Assembly: GCF_047824785.1 (NCBI RefSeq)
Contig: NZ_CP181167.1
Coordinates: forward strand, 3,224,001-3,288,000
DNA: 64,000 nt
Direction of reading: 5' to 3'
DNA from: Nitrobacter sp039808345
GTDB lineage: Bacteria; Pseudomonadota; Alphaproteobacteria; Rhizobiales; Xanthobacteraceae
Positions 9,290 to 17,277 of the stretch are shown in pieces (position 1 is the first letter of the stretch; every line of letters starts with the position of its first letter). The translations under genes and the position numbers were made by a program. Below the pieces are notes generated by a model. It was given only the letters and a program-made list of their open reading frames with translations, was not told where the DNA came from and did no database searches.

Positions 9290-9337
9290 TCAGAAGGTGG
9301 GTCGCCAGAAGCGGAACGGGCGAATGACGGTATCCAT
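9290..9337 (-). CDS. Candidate 15-residue leader peptide upstream of trpE(G)
   Basis: A minus-strand ATG opens a 15-codon ORF reading MDTVIRPFRFWRPTF, then TGA. It ends about 43 bases before the terminator-like hairpin, the position expected of a trp leader peptide. It has only one Trp codon (codon 11), weaker than the two or three adjacent Trp codons of known leaders. A small hairpin (CCACCTT...GGGTGG, 9283-9300) overlaps its 3' end and could be part of alternative folding. No good ribosome-binding site is visible. Treat as a candidate only. Confidence 0.3.
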   Translation of the reverse strand: MDTVIRPFRFWRPTF

Positions 9338-9474
9338 GGCGGAGAAATCATCATTCCGGTGGTGCGATGTCAAGAGCGTTCGCGGCCGGACGCGGGCCGC
9401 CTTCGCAGCAAGGTCGAATTCGCCGCGATCACGCGGTTGCGCATCCAGCAATCCGGGTTAGATTCCCGCCCCTG

Positions 9475-9536
9475 ATTTTGATCTGACGCGTTTTCTTCAC
9501 GCGAACCGGTTTCACGTCGCTCGAAAACGCTATAGG
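9475..9536. repeat. Dispersed palindrome, family B (gcgttttc...gaaaacgc)
   Basis: The segment carries gcgttttcttcacgcgaac, then a spacer, then cgctcgaaaacgctatag, so its ends are inverted copies (gcgttttc / gaaaacgc). Closely similar copies occur at 10259-10315 and 31372-31424, with reverse-orientation or partial copies at 40028-40048 and 44467-44560. It lies just upstream of the PEBP gene. Confidence 0.75.
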
Positions 9537-9549
9537 CCGGGAGAACATC

Positions 9550-10047
9550 ATGACGTTCAAAGTCGTGAGCGATAGTTTCAAGGATGGCGACTACCTCGAC
9601 AAAGATCATGTCCTGTCGGCGGATTTCGGTTTCGGCTGCGCGGGCGGCAACCGCTCGCCGCACCTGCGCTGGAGCGGCGCGCCGGAGGGCACGAAGAGCT
9701 TCGCCGTGACCTGCTACGATCCGGATGCGCCGACCGGCAGCGGCTTCTGGCATTGGGTCGTCATCAATATTCCGGCCTCGGTGAGCGAGCTTGAACTCGA
9801 CGCCGGCAATCCCGACAGCGGCAAGCTACCAGCCGGCGCGTTGCAGACCCGCACCGATTACGGCGCCGCGCACTACGGCGGCCCCTGCCCGCCGGAAGGC
9901 GATCACCCACATCGATATATCTTCACCGTGCATGCGGTCGGCGGCGACATCAACGCCGATGCCGACACCTCGGCGGCGGTGATCGGGTTCCAGCTTCATT
10001 TCAACACGCTGGCGAAATCCGCGGTGATGGGCCTGTTCAAGCGCTGA
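9550..10047 (+). CDS. YbhB/YbcL family Raf-kinase-inhibitor-like (PEBP) protein
   Basis: A 165-residue cytoplasmic protein of the phosphatidylethanolamine-binding fold. It shows the ligand-pocket motifs CAGGNRSPHLRWSGAPEGTKSFAVTCYDPDAPTGSGFWHW (in part DPDAP and the W-H-W turn) and the second motif YGGPCPPEGDHPHRYIFTVHA. Bacterial members are conserved, but their ligand and function are not firmly known. A purine-rich site (gggagaac) precedes the ATG. Isolated gene, flanked on both sides by dispersed repeats. Confidence 0.93.
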   Translation: MTFKVVSDSFKDGDYLDKDHVLSADFGFGCAGGNRSPHLRWSGAPEGTKSFAVTCYDPDAPTGSGFWHWVVINIPASVSELELDAGNPDSGKLPAGALQTRTDYGAAHYGGPCPPEGDHPHRYIFTVHAVGGDINADADTSAAVIGFQLHFNTLAKSAVMGLFKR

Positions 10048-10103
10048 GCGACGTCCGTCCGGAAAGAACGCGGAAGGCGCGCGTGGGCGGTTCGCTCAAC
10101 CGC

Positions 10104-10192
10104 CGTCATGGCCGGACCTGTTCCGGCCATCCACGTCTTGAAAACCAGAAAAAAGAAGACGTGGATGCCCGGCATAAAGCCAGACATGACGA
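10104..10192. repeat. Dispersed palindrome, family F, long form
   Basis: catggccggacctgttccggccat is followed by the outer pair acgtcttg / gaagacgtggatgcc and a closing ccggcat/gacatgacg. The order of parts matches the copy at 2585-2717, so the two are copies of one element. Confidence 0.7.
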
Positions 10193-10207
10193 AAGGTGAA
10201 TGCCATC

Positions 10208-10317
10208 GAGCCTTTTCGCTTCTGATGGAATCAGAAGCGAGGCTCTCAGATCTTGATTTGGCGCGTTTTCTTCACGCGAACACGTCATCCACTTCGCTCG
10301 AAAACGCTATCGCTGTC
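10208..10317. repeat. Composite repeat: family E hairpin followed by family B
   Basis: First comes an inverted pair gcttctga..tcagaagc (10218-10240), then the gcgttttcttcacgcgaac...tcgctcgaaaacgctat element (10259-10315). The same E-then-B order occurs at 31317-31427, showing that the two units move or are retained together. No gene is visible in 10048-10400 beyond these repeats and the terminator at its end. Confidence 0.7.
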
Positions 10318-10349
10318 TGAATCGGCTTCGCCGCAGGGAAAGCTGCAAA

Positions 10350-10378
10350 CAAAAAAGGCTCCCTCGCGGGAGCCTTTT
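10350..10378 (-). terminator. Intrinsic terminator of the Rieske-fbcH transcript
   Basis: Perfect 7-bp stem (ggctccc / gggagcc, 10357-10363 with 10368-10374) with loop tcgc. On the minus strand it is followed by TTTTTTGTTTG, just after the fbcH stop codon. The plus-strand side also has a short T run, so it may work in both directions. Confidence 0.85.
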
Positions 10379-10400
10379 GATTTGAGAGCGCGCCGCAAAT

Positions 10401-12464
10401 TCAGTGCGCGTCGGCCCAGACCGCCCGCTTGGTGAAGTAGAGCAGTCCGGCAAGGATGACCATGAAAATCATGACCTGAAAGCCGAGCCGCTTGCGCTCC
10501 TCGAGCTTCGGCTCGGCGGCCCACATCAGAAACGCCGCTACGTCCTTCGCATACTGATCGACGTTCTGCGGCGCTCCGTCGTCGTAGGTAACCTGATCGT
10601 CCGACAGCACGCTCGGCATCTTCATGGCATGGCCGGGGAAGTACCTGTTGTAGGTCGATCCGTCCGGCAGCTTGAACCCTTCCGGCGGGGTATCCTCGAA
10701 CCCCGTCAGAAGAGCGTGGATGTAGTTCGGACCCTTCTCCTGAAACTGGGTGAAGGCATCGAAGATGAACTGCGGGAAGCCGCGCTCATAGCCGCGCGCC
10801 TTGGCCATCAGAGAAAGATCAGGCGGAGCCGCGCCGCCATTGGCCGCGCGGGCAGCGTTCTCGTTCGGGAACGGCGACGGAAACTTGTCGGCGATACGTC
10901 CCGGCCGCTCGAACATGTCGCCGGCGTCGTTGGGCCCGTCCTTCACCTGAATCTCGGCGGCCAGCGCCTCGGCCTGGGCGACCGAGAGGCCCGGGCCGCC
11001 CGGATCCGTCAGATTGCGGTAGTGCACGAGGTTCATCGAATGGCAGGCCGCGCAGACTTCCTTGTAGACCTTGTAGCCGCGCTGCAACTGGCCCTGATCG
11101 AATTTTCCGAACGGGCCGGCGAACGACCAGCTCATCGAGGGCGGAGTCGAGCCATGATCGGACGCTCTTGCCGTCGAGCCGCTATCCAGCGCGAGCAGCC
11201 CGACAACTCCGATCACCGCCAGCGCCGAGGCCACGACGCTTTTCTTCTTCCCCAGCACGTCATCGGCGATCGAATTGGGGACAGCTCGCGGCTTCTCGAT
11301 GCGGCTCAGGATCGGCAGCACGATCAGGAAGTAAGCGAAGTAGCACGCGGTCAGGATGCGACCGGCGATCACATAGACGCCCTCCGGCGGCTTCGCGCCG
11401 AGATAACCGAGACCCAGACACACGCCGACAAAGATCCAGAAGCACTGCTTGGCCAGCGGACGATAGCGCATGGAGCGGGTCTTGGCGGAATCGAGCCAGG
11501 GCAGAAACGCCAGGACCAGAATGGCGCTGAACATCGCCACCACGCCCGCGAGCTTGTCCGGGATCGAGCGCAGGATCGCGTAGAACGGCAGGTAGTACCA
11601 TTCCGGCACGATGTGCGGAGGCGTCACGCCCGGATTGGCCGGGATGTAGTTGTCGGGATCGCCGAGATAGTTCGGGATATAGAAGACGAACCAGAAATAG
11701 AACAGGATGAAGCAGGCCAGGCCGAACGCATCCTTGATCGTCGCATAGGGTGTGAACGGCACCGTATCCTTCGATGTCTTGGGCTCGACCCCGGCCGGAT
11801 TGTTCTGTCCCGCCACATGCAGCGCCCAGACGTGCAGCACGACCACGCCCGCGATCACGAACGGCAGCAGGTAATGCAGCGAGAAGAAGCGGTTCAGCGT
11901 CGGGTTTCCGACCGAATAACCGCCCCATAGCAGGGTCACGATGCTTTCGCCGAAATAGGGAATGGCGGAAAACAGATTGGTGATGACGGTCGCGCCCCAG
12001 AAACTCATCTGACCCCACGGCAGCACGTAGCCCATGAAGCCGGTCGCCATCATCAGCAGGTAGATGATGACGCCGAGGATCCAGAGAATCTCGCGCGGCT
12101 CCTTGTAGGAGCCGTAATAAAGACCGCGAAGCATGTGGATATAGACGGCGATGAAGAACATCGAGGCGCCGTTCGAATGAAGGTAACGCAGCAGCCAGCC
12201 GTAATCGACATCGCGCACGATGGCTTCGACCGAGTTGAAGGCAAGATCGGCATGCGGCGTGTAGTGCATCGCGAGGATCACGCCGGTGATGATCTGCACC
12301 CCGAGCATGAAGGAGAGGATGCCGCCGAACGTCCACCAGTAATTCAGGTTGCGCGGCGTCGGATAGGCGACGAACGAGGAATGAACGAGACCGAAGATCG
12401 GCAGACGACGCTCGATCCATTTAACGACGGGATTCTTCGGCTGAAAGGTGGAGGGTCCGCTCAT
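10401..12464 (-). CDS. fbcH: Fused cytochrome b / cytochrome c1 of the bc1 complex
   Basis: A 687-residue polyprotein for two subunits of ubiquinol-cytochrome c reductase. Residues 1 to about 420 are cytochrome b: the four haem-ligand histidines are visible (H96 and H110; H197 and H211), as is the Qo-site PEWY motif (about 287-290). After an internal signal-like hydrophobic stretch (VVASALAVIGVVGLLAL, ending ARA-S) comes cytochrome c1 with the haem motif CAACH (471-475) and a C-terminal membrane anchor. Cleavage into two proteins by signal peptidase is known for the Bradyrhizobium homologue. The Rieske gene lies 51 bases upstream, so this is the fbcFH operon. Confidence 0.97.
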   Translation of the reverse strand: MSGPSTFQPKNPVVKWIERRLPIFGLVHSSFVAYPTPRNLNYWWTFGGILSFMLGVQIITGVILAMHYTPHADLAFNSVEAIVRDVDYGWLLRYLHSNGASMFFIAVYIHMLRGLYYGSYKEPREILWILGVIIYLLMMATGFMGYVLPWGQMSFWGATVITNLFSAIPYFGESIVTLLWGGYSVGNPTLNRFFSLHYLLPFVIAGVVVLHVWALHVAGQNNPAGVEPKTSKDTVPFTPYATIKDAFGLACFILFYFWFVFYIPNYLGDPDNYIPANPGVTPPHIVPEWYYLPFYAILRSIPDKLAGVVAMFSAILVLAFLPWLDSAKTRSMRYRPLAKQCFWIFVGVCLGLGYLGAKPPEGVYVIAGRILTACYFAYFLIVLPILSRIEKPRAVPNSIADDVLGKKKSVVASALAVIGVVGLLALDSGSTARASDHGSTPPSMSWSFAGPFGKFDQGQLQRGYKVYKEVCAACHSMNLVHYRNLTDPGGPGLSVAQAEALAAEIQVKDGPNDAGDMFERPGRIADKFPSPFPNENAARAANGGAAPPDLSLMAKARGYERGFPQFIFDAFTQFQEKGPNYIHALLTGFEDTPPEGFKLPDGSTYNRYFPGHAMKMPSVLSDDQVTYDDGAPQNVDQYAKDVAAFLMWAAEPKLEERKRLGFQVMIFMVILAGLLYFTKRAVWADAH

Positions 12465-12515
12465 GATGCGATCCTGACGAATGAGACGACGCGTTCGGTT
12501 CGGGACGGCTGGGCC

Positions 12516-13043
12516 TTAGCCGATCTTGATTTTGCTGTCGGAAATGAAGGCGTAAGGCGGCACCGGCAGGTTGGAGGGCGCGGGGCCCTGGCGGATACGG
12601 CCGGAGGTGTCGTACACCGAGCCGTGGCAGGGGCAGAAGAAGCCGTCATAAGCGCCCTCATGGGCGATCGGCACGCAGCCCAGATGGGTGCAGATGCCGA
12701 TGACCACGAGCCACTGGTCATGGCCCTCCTTGACGCGCGCCGAGTCCGGCTGCGGGTCAGGCAGGCTCGCGACATTGACGTCGCGGGCTTCATCGATCTG
12801 CTTCTTGGTGCGATGGCTGATGAAGATCGGCTTGCCGCGCCAGAACACCTTGATGTCCTGCCCCTCGGCGATCGGAGAGAGATCGACCTCGATCGGCGCG
12901 CCGGCGGCGACCGTGGAGGCGTCCGGGTTGAGCTGGGCCACCAGCGGCCAGGCCGCGGCAGCCGCACCGACGGCCGCGACCGCGCCGGTTGCCACAAAAA
13001 GGAAATCACGGCGGCTTTGTCCTGCCGAAGACGATGTCGTCAC
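12516..13043 (-). CDS. fbcF: Rieske iron-sulfur subunit of the bc1 complex
   Basis: The Rieske protein takes one electron from ubiquinol and passes it to cytochrome c1. The 2Fe-2S ligands sit in CTHLGC (118-123) and CPCHGS (137-142), counted from the start chosen here. The N terminus has a twin-arginine-type signal (SRRDFLFVATG) that serves as membrane anchor. I choose the GTG at 13043 because it has a good ribosome-binding site (ggaaagg) and puts the RR motif near the N terminus, as in relatives. An in-frame ATG at 13097 would add 18 residues. It leads the fbcFH operon. Confidence 0.93.
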   Translation of the reverse strand: MTTSSSAGQSRRDFLFVATGAVAAVGAAAAAWPLVAQLNPDASTVAAGAPIEVDLSPIAEGQDIKVFWRGKPIFISHRTKKQIDEARDVNVASLPDPQPDSARVKEGHDQWLVVIGICTHLGCVPIAHEGAYDGFFCPCHGSVYDTSGRIRQGPAPSNLPVPPYAFISDSKIKIG

Positions 13044-13231
13044 GATTCCAACCCTTTCCGACCCACTGCCGGTCTTGTTGCTATGAGGTGTAACCATTCC
13101 AGGGATGCATCTTGCAAGCGGCCGTTTTATTGGCACCCTCGCCGGATCAGCGCAAGTGCGCTATCGGTCTCATTCGTGCAGCGCACAAAATGCGGCAGCC
13201 GCGAAGTCATCTCAGGACAGTCATCGAAGCA

Positions 13232-13702
13232 ATGCGGATCGCACTTTTTCAACCGGATATTCCGCAGAACACCGGCACAATTCTGCGTCTGTGCGCATGC
13301 CTCGGCGTTGAAGCCCACATCATCGAGCCCGCCGGATTTCCGGTCTCGGACCGGCATTTCCGCCGGGCGGGCATGGACTATCTCGACCAGGTCACCATCG
13401 TGCGCCACGATTCCTGGCTGAAATTCGAGCAATGGCGCGACGGCGACGGCGGACGGCTGGTCCTGTTCACGACCAGCGGCGCCCTGCCCTATCTGGACCA
13501 TCGCTATGCGGCTACCGATATTCTGTTGTTCGGCCGCGAAAGCGCCGGGGTCCCGGACGCGGTGGCGGCAGCCGCGGATGTACGTCTGGTGATACCCTTG
13601 AGGCCCGCATTACGTTCGCTGAACGTCGCCATGGCGGCCGCCATGGCCGTGGGCGAGGCTCTGCGGCAGACAGAACCGGCCCTGACGGAAAGGATCCCGT
13701 GA
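13232..13702 (+). CDS. trmL: tRNA (cytidine(34)-2'-O)-methyltransferase TrmL
   Basis: A small SPOUT-class enzyme (156 residues) that methylates the ribose of the wobble nucleotide in certain leucine tRNAs. The N terminus MRIALFQPDIPQNTGTILRL and the knot motifs LLFGRESAGVPD, VIPLRP and RSLNVAMAAAMAVGEALRQ are diagnostic. The frame is open further upstream, but the ATG at 13232 gives the standard N terminus. Its stop overlaps the GTG start of queE (GTGA). Confidence 0.95.
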   Translation: MRIALFQPDIPQNTGTILRLCACLGVEAHIIEPAGFPVSDRHFRRAGMDYLDQVTIVRHDSWLKFEQWRDGDGGRLVLFTTSGALPYLDHRYAATDILLFGRESAGVPDAVAAAADVRLVIPLRPALRSLNVAMAAAMAVGEALRQTEPALTERIP

Positions 13703-14331
13703 GTTACGCGGTCAAGGAAATTTTTCTGACGCTGCAGGGCGAAGGCGCCCATGCGGGCCGCGCCGCGGTATTCTGCCGCTTCTCGGGCTGCAATCTTTGG
13801 AGCGGCCGCGAAGAAGATCGCGCTTCAGCCGTCTGCCGGTTCTGCGACACGGATTTCGTGGGCACCGACGGCACGCTGGGCGGACGCTACGCCAGCGCCG
13901 ATGCGCTGGCCGACGCCGTCGCCGGGCAATGGGCGGGGCCGGCCGCCCATCGCTACGCGGTGTTGACCGGCGGCGAGCCGCTGTTGCAGGTTGACAAGGC
14001 GCTCGTCGACGCGCTGCACGCCCGCGGCTTCGAAATCGGAATCGAGACCAACGGCACCCTTGCGCCGCCCGACGGCATCGACTGGCTGTGCGTCAGCCCA
14101 AAGGCCGGCGCCGATCTGCGCGTCACGCGGGGTCACGAACTCAAGCTGGTCTATCCGCAGGCGGATGTCCGGCCGGAGGATTTTGTCAATCTCGCCTTCG
14201 ACCGGTTTTCGTTGCAGCCGATGGACGGGCCGGACGCGGCCGAAAACACCGCACGCGCCATCGACTATTGCCTGCGGCATCCGCGGTGGCGGCTCAGCCT
14301 GCAAACACACAAGACGCTGGGGATCAGGTAG
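13699..14331 (+). CDS. queE: 7-carboxy-7-deazaguanine synthase QueE
   Basis: Radical SAM enzyme that makes 7-carboxy-7-deazaguanine from carboxytetrahydropterin for queuosine. The cluster ligands follow the CX14CX2C form seen in a subset of QueE proteins (C of SGCN, then VCRFC). The substrate-binding start LTLQGEGAHAGRAAVFCRFSG and the TGGEPLLQ and ETNGT motifs are present. Starts at the GTG at 13699, which overlaps the trmL stop by four bases and has the ribosome-binding site ggaaagg. queD follows after about 80 bases. Confidence 0.95.
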   Translation: MSYAVKEIFLTLQGEGAHAGRAAVFCRFSGCNLWSGREEDRASAVCRFCDTDFVGTDGTLGGRYASADALADAVAGQWAGPAAHRYAVLTGGEPLLQVDKALVDALHARGFEIGIETNGTLAPPDGIDWLCVSPKAGADLRVTRGHELKLVYPQADVRPEDFVNLAFDRFSLQPMDGPDAAENTARAIDYCLRHPRWRLSLQTHKTLGIR

Positions 14332-14413
14332 AAATGGGAGAGCGGCAACGCGTAAAGACGTCATGCGCGGACGCGGGCTCCACCCGCGCGTCCCTATGGA
14401 GGCGGACTTCAGA

Positions 14414-14785
14414 ATGTGGGAGTTGACGAAATCGTTCCGCTTCGAGGCCGCGCACGCGCTGCCGGGAACGACATTGGGAGCCGCGAGCATGGAGATTCAC
14501 GGCCATTCGTTCCGGGCCGAGGTGAGCCTGCGCGGCACGCCAGATCCCGCGAGCGGCATGGTGCTCGATCTCGGCCTGCTTGAACGGGGCATGGGCGAGG
14601 TCCGGAACAAGCTCGACCATAAGCTCCTCAACGATGTCGAAGGACTTGGCCCGCCGACGCTGGAGAATCTGGCGCGCTTCATCTGGGATCATGTCCAGCA
14701 CGCGGGAGCCGTCACCCGCGTCAGCGTGCATCGTGACAGCTGCGGCGAAAGCTGCGCCTATTTCGGCCCGCATGTTCTGTCGTAA
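14414..14785 (+). CDS. queD: QueD / PTPS-family 6-carboxytetrahydropterin synthase, active-site Cys missing
   Basis: A 123-residue T-fold protein expected to make the substrate of QueE from dihydroneopterin triphosphate. The zinc-ligand histidines are visible: EAAHAL, then IHGHSF. Also present are LDHKLLND with its His and a C-terminal SCGESCAYFG. In E. coli QueD a catalytic Cys lies four residues before HGH (CxxxHGH). Here that position is Ser (SMEIHGH), so the usual nucleophile or general base is absent. The neighbour queE supports a queuosine role. Start chosen at the ATG at 14414 (ribosome-binding site ggaggcgg); an ATG at 14396 is the alternative. Confidence 0.85.
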   Translation: MWELTKSFRFEAAHALPGTTLGAASMEIHGHSFRAEVSLRGTPDPASGMVLDLGLLERGMGEVRNKLDHKLLNDVEGLGPPTLENLARFIWDHVQHAGAVTRVSVHRDSCGESCAYFGPHVLS

Positions 14786-14838
14786 AGCATGTTCCGCCAT
14801 AAAGAATGAATCGGTTTCATCCCGTGAAGGAGCCCTCG

Positions 14839-15741
14839 ATGGAGGCAACCCGGTTGGAGGATCGCACGCTGGAGGATCGCAAGGCCCGCGCGCGATCCTG
14901 GTTCGAGCAACTGCGCGACGATATCTGCTCGGCTTTCGAGAAGCTGGAAGACGACGCTCCCGCCTCGCTCTATCCCGGCGGCGCGGGACGTTTCGTCCGC
15001 ACGCCGTGGGAGCGCACCGACCATACCGGCAAGCCCGGAGGCGGCGGCGTCATGTCGATGATGCACGGGCGGCTGTTCGAGAAGGTCGGCGTGCACTGCT
15101 CGACCGTGCATGGCGAATTCGCGCCGGAGTTTCGCGCGCAGATTCCGGGAGCGGCGGATGATCCGAATTTCTGGGCGTCGGGCATCTCGCTGATCGCCCA
15201 CATGCGCAACCCGCATATTCCCGCGGTTCACATGAACACGCGCTTCGTGGTGACCACGAAGGCGTGGTTCGGCGGCGGCGGCGACCTGACGCCGGTGCTG
15301 ATGCGGCGGCGCACGCAGGACGATCCCGACAGCGTCGCGTTCCACGCGGCGATGAAGGCCGCCTGCGACGCTCACGCAACGATCGCGCCGTACGACAAAT
15401 ACAAGACCTGGTGCGACGAGTATTTCCACCTGCCGCACCGCAAGGAAGCGCGCGGCATCGGCGGCATCTTCTATGACTGGCACGACAGCGGCGACTGGGA
15501 TGCCGATCTCGCCTTCACGCAGGACGTCGGACGGGCGCTGCTCAGGGTCTACCCCGAGCTTGTGCGCAGCAACTTCAGCACGCCGTGGACGGCGGCCGAT
15601 CGCGAGGAGCAATTGGTCCGGCGCGGACGCTACGCCGAGTTCAATCTTCTCTACGACCGCGGCACCATCTTCGGGCTGAAGACCGGCGGCAACGTGGAGT
15701 CGATCCTCTCCTCGATGCCTCCGGAGGTGAAATGGCCATGA
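14839..15741 (+). CDS. hemF: Oxygen-dependent coproporphyrinogen-III oxidase
   Basis: A 300-residue enzyme of haem synthesis that oxidatively decarboxylates coproporphyrinogen III to protoporphyrinogen IX using O2. Family blocks visible: MMHGRLFEKVGVHCSTVHGEF, NPHIPAVHMNTRF, FGGGGDLTPVL, CDEYFHLPHRKEARGIGGIFYD and FNLLYDRGTIFGLKTGGN. The ATG at 14839 has an ideal ribosome-binding site (aaggag, 6-base spacing); the frame is open 11 codons further up. The 3' end faces the cca gene. Confidence 0.96.
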   Translation: MEATRLEDRTLEDRKARARSWFEQLRDDICSAFEKLEDDAPASLYPGGAGRFVRTPWERTDHTGKPGGGGVMSMMHGRLFEKVGVHCSTVHGEFAPEFRAQIPGAADDPNFWASGISLIAHMRNPHIPAVHMNTRFVVTTKAWFGGGGDLTPVLMRRRTQDDPDSVAFHAAMKAACDAHATIAPYDKYKTWCDEYFHLPHRKEARGIGGIFYDWHDSGDWDADLAFTQDVGRALLRVYPELVRSNFSTPWTAADREEQLVRRGRYAEFNLLYDRGTIFGLKTGGNVESILSSMPPEVKWP

Positions 15742-15760
15742 CGGAGAATTCCGGCAGCAC

Positions 15761-17017
15761 TCACAGCCGGTGGTCGCGCGTGAACCGCGCGACGGTCTGA
15801 TCGGCGATCGCCGAAAGCCGCGCGGAATCGAGCGGAAAATCCTCCGCGAGCCAGGCGTCTTCCGCGATCGTCAGAACGTGTCCGAGCGCGGGGCCTTCCG
15901 CGATTCCGCGAACGATGAAATCCTCGGCCTTCAAAGGGAAGGCAGGCGGCTGCCAGCGCCGCGGCAGGGTTGCGACGTTTAGCCACGGCGCCGGATCGGC
16001 ACCGAGCCCCGCCTTTGACCAGGCCTGCATCAGCCGGTCACGAAACCGCGTCGCGCCAAGACGATAAAGCCGCCGGCGGGCGGTCGCCTCGTCCATGCTG
16101 CCGAGCCGCCACCAGCGGTGTCCCATCGAGTCAAGTTGTTTCGCCTCGGCATTGGAGAGCCGCAACCGCTGCGCGAGCCGGCGCGCATCCTCGGTCACCG
16201 ACACCGCAAGCGCCGCGAGCCGGCGGACCGGATCCGGCGCAAGTTCGAGCGCGTGCTCCGCCGCCATCATCGCCGCGAGCGGCCCGCGATAGGCCACCCC
16301 GCCGAAAACGGCCAGCAGCAGGCCGCCATCCTCCATCGCCACCGCCGCCTCCACGGCGCCCTCGGCGAGAAGCAGTTTCAGTATCTCGGCCCGCACGCGT
16401 TCGGCCGACAGCGTGGCAAGTCCGGCGCGTCCGCGAATGCAGGCGAGGTAGCCGTCCCGATCCGGTTCGCCCGCGCCATAGGCGGCGTGGATCCGGAAAA
16501 AGCGCAGGATGCGCAGGTAGTCCTCCGCGATACGCCTGTCCGGATCGCCGATGAAGCGCACCCGCCTGGCCGCGATGTCGTCGAGTCCGCCGACGTGATC
16601 GTACACCGTGCCGTCGCCATCGACTGACAGACCGTTGATGGTGAAATCGCGGCGCTCGGCATCGCGCGCCCAGTCCCGGCCGAATGCGACCCTGGCCTTG
16701 CGGCCGAAGGTTTCAACATCCTCGCGCAGCGTCGTGACCTCGACCGGCTTGCCCTCGACGACCAGCGTGACGGTGCCATGCTCGACCCCGGTCGGAATGC
16801 TCTTGATGCGGGCCGCGGCCGCGCGGCGCATCACTTCCTCGGGCGGCGCGGTGGTGGCGATATCGATCTCAACGACGGGCAGGCCCATCAAGGCGTTGCG
16901 AACGGCGCCGCCGACGACCCGCGCCTCCTCGCCGTTTCCGCTGAGCAGCGTCAGAACGCGCACCGCCGGACCTGATTTCAGCCAGCCCGCATCGCATAGC
17001 GAGCGGGCCACGTTCAC
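15761..17017 (-). CDS. cca: CCA tRNA nucleotidyltransferase (class II poly(A) polymerase family)
   Basis: A 418-residue enzyme that adds or repairs the 3' CCA of tRNAs. Head domain motifs: RVVGGAVRNALMGLPVVEIDIAT (the metal-binding site reads EID, with Glu in place of the usual first Asp), then RRDFTINGLSVD, GDPDRRIAEDYLRILRFFRIHA, followed by the helical tRNA-binding part. Starts at the GTG at 17017, overlapping the DUF6111 stop codon (GTGA), which supports translational coupling. Last gene of a four-gene overlapping operon. Confidence 0.93.
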   Translation of the reverse strand: MNVARSLCDAGWLKSGPAVRVLTLLSGNGEEARVVGGAVRNALMGLPVVEIDIATTAPPEEVMRRAAAARIKSIPTGVEHGTVTLVVEGKPVEVTTLREDVETFGRKARVAFGRDWARDAERRDFTINGLSVDGDGTVYDHVGGLDDIAARRVRFIGDPDRRIAEDYLRILRFFRIHAAYGAGEPDRDGYLACIRGRAGLATLSAERVRAEILKLLLAEGAVEAAVAMEDGGLLLAVFGGVAYRGPLAAMMAAEHALELAPDPVRRLAALAVSVTEDARRLAQRLRLSNAEAKQLDSMGHRWWRLGSMDEATARRRLYRLGATRFRDRLMQAWSKAGLGADPAPWLNVATLPRRWQPPAFPLKAEDFIVRGIAEGPALGHVLTIAEDAWLAEDFPLDSARLSAIADQTVARFTRDHRL

Positions 17018-17277
17018 CTCTCGACTCCGGGCACTAGCTTCCCGTCCTCGAGATGCGCCGGAACATAGGTCGAATCCGGCGGCGCGCCGGAGAAATTCGC
17101 CAGCAGAATGAAACTGACGACGACCAGCACCAGCGCCACCAGTGAGAGCCTCCGGACAATATGCGCCGGCCATGAGGCGGCGATCATGAAGTCCACACGG
17201 TTGGCGATGAGATATGCCGCGTAAACGGCGAACGGAATCAGGAAGATTCCGAGCTCCATTAGAATTGGACGCATCAT
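17014..17277 (-). CDS. DUF6111 family small membrane protein
   Basis: An 87-residue protein with two hydrophobic helices (LGIFLIPFAVYAAYLIA and LSLVALVLVVVSFILLANF) and a short polar tail containing YVPAHLEDGKLVPG, the family pattern. Function unknown. It overlaps the NUDIX stop at its start (ATGA, 17274-17277) and the cca start at its end (GTGA). Its fixed position between a CoA-type NUDIX enzyme and cca is typical of Rhizobiales. Confidence 0.85.
   Translation of the reverse strand: MMRPILMELGIFLIPFAVYAAYLIANRVDFMIAASWPAHIVRRLSLVALVLVVVSFILLANFSGAPPDSTYVPAHLEDGKLVPGVER

Noticed and set aside
9173..9549. A classical trp leader with adjacent Trp codons
   Set aside because: No pair of neighbouring TGG codons is found on the minus strand in this gap; only a single-Trp ORF is present, listed as a weak candidate.
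10404..11930. Long plus-strand open frame opposite fbcH
   Set aside because: Composition is that of reverse-strand shadows, and fbcH shows all cytochrome motifs.
13432..13698. N-terminal extension of QueE
   Set aside because: It lies inside trmL in another frame; the GTG at 13699 gives the normal QueE start and overlaps the trmL stop.
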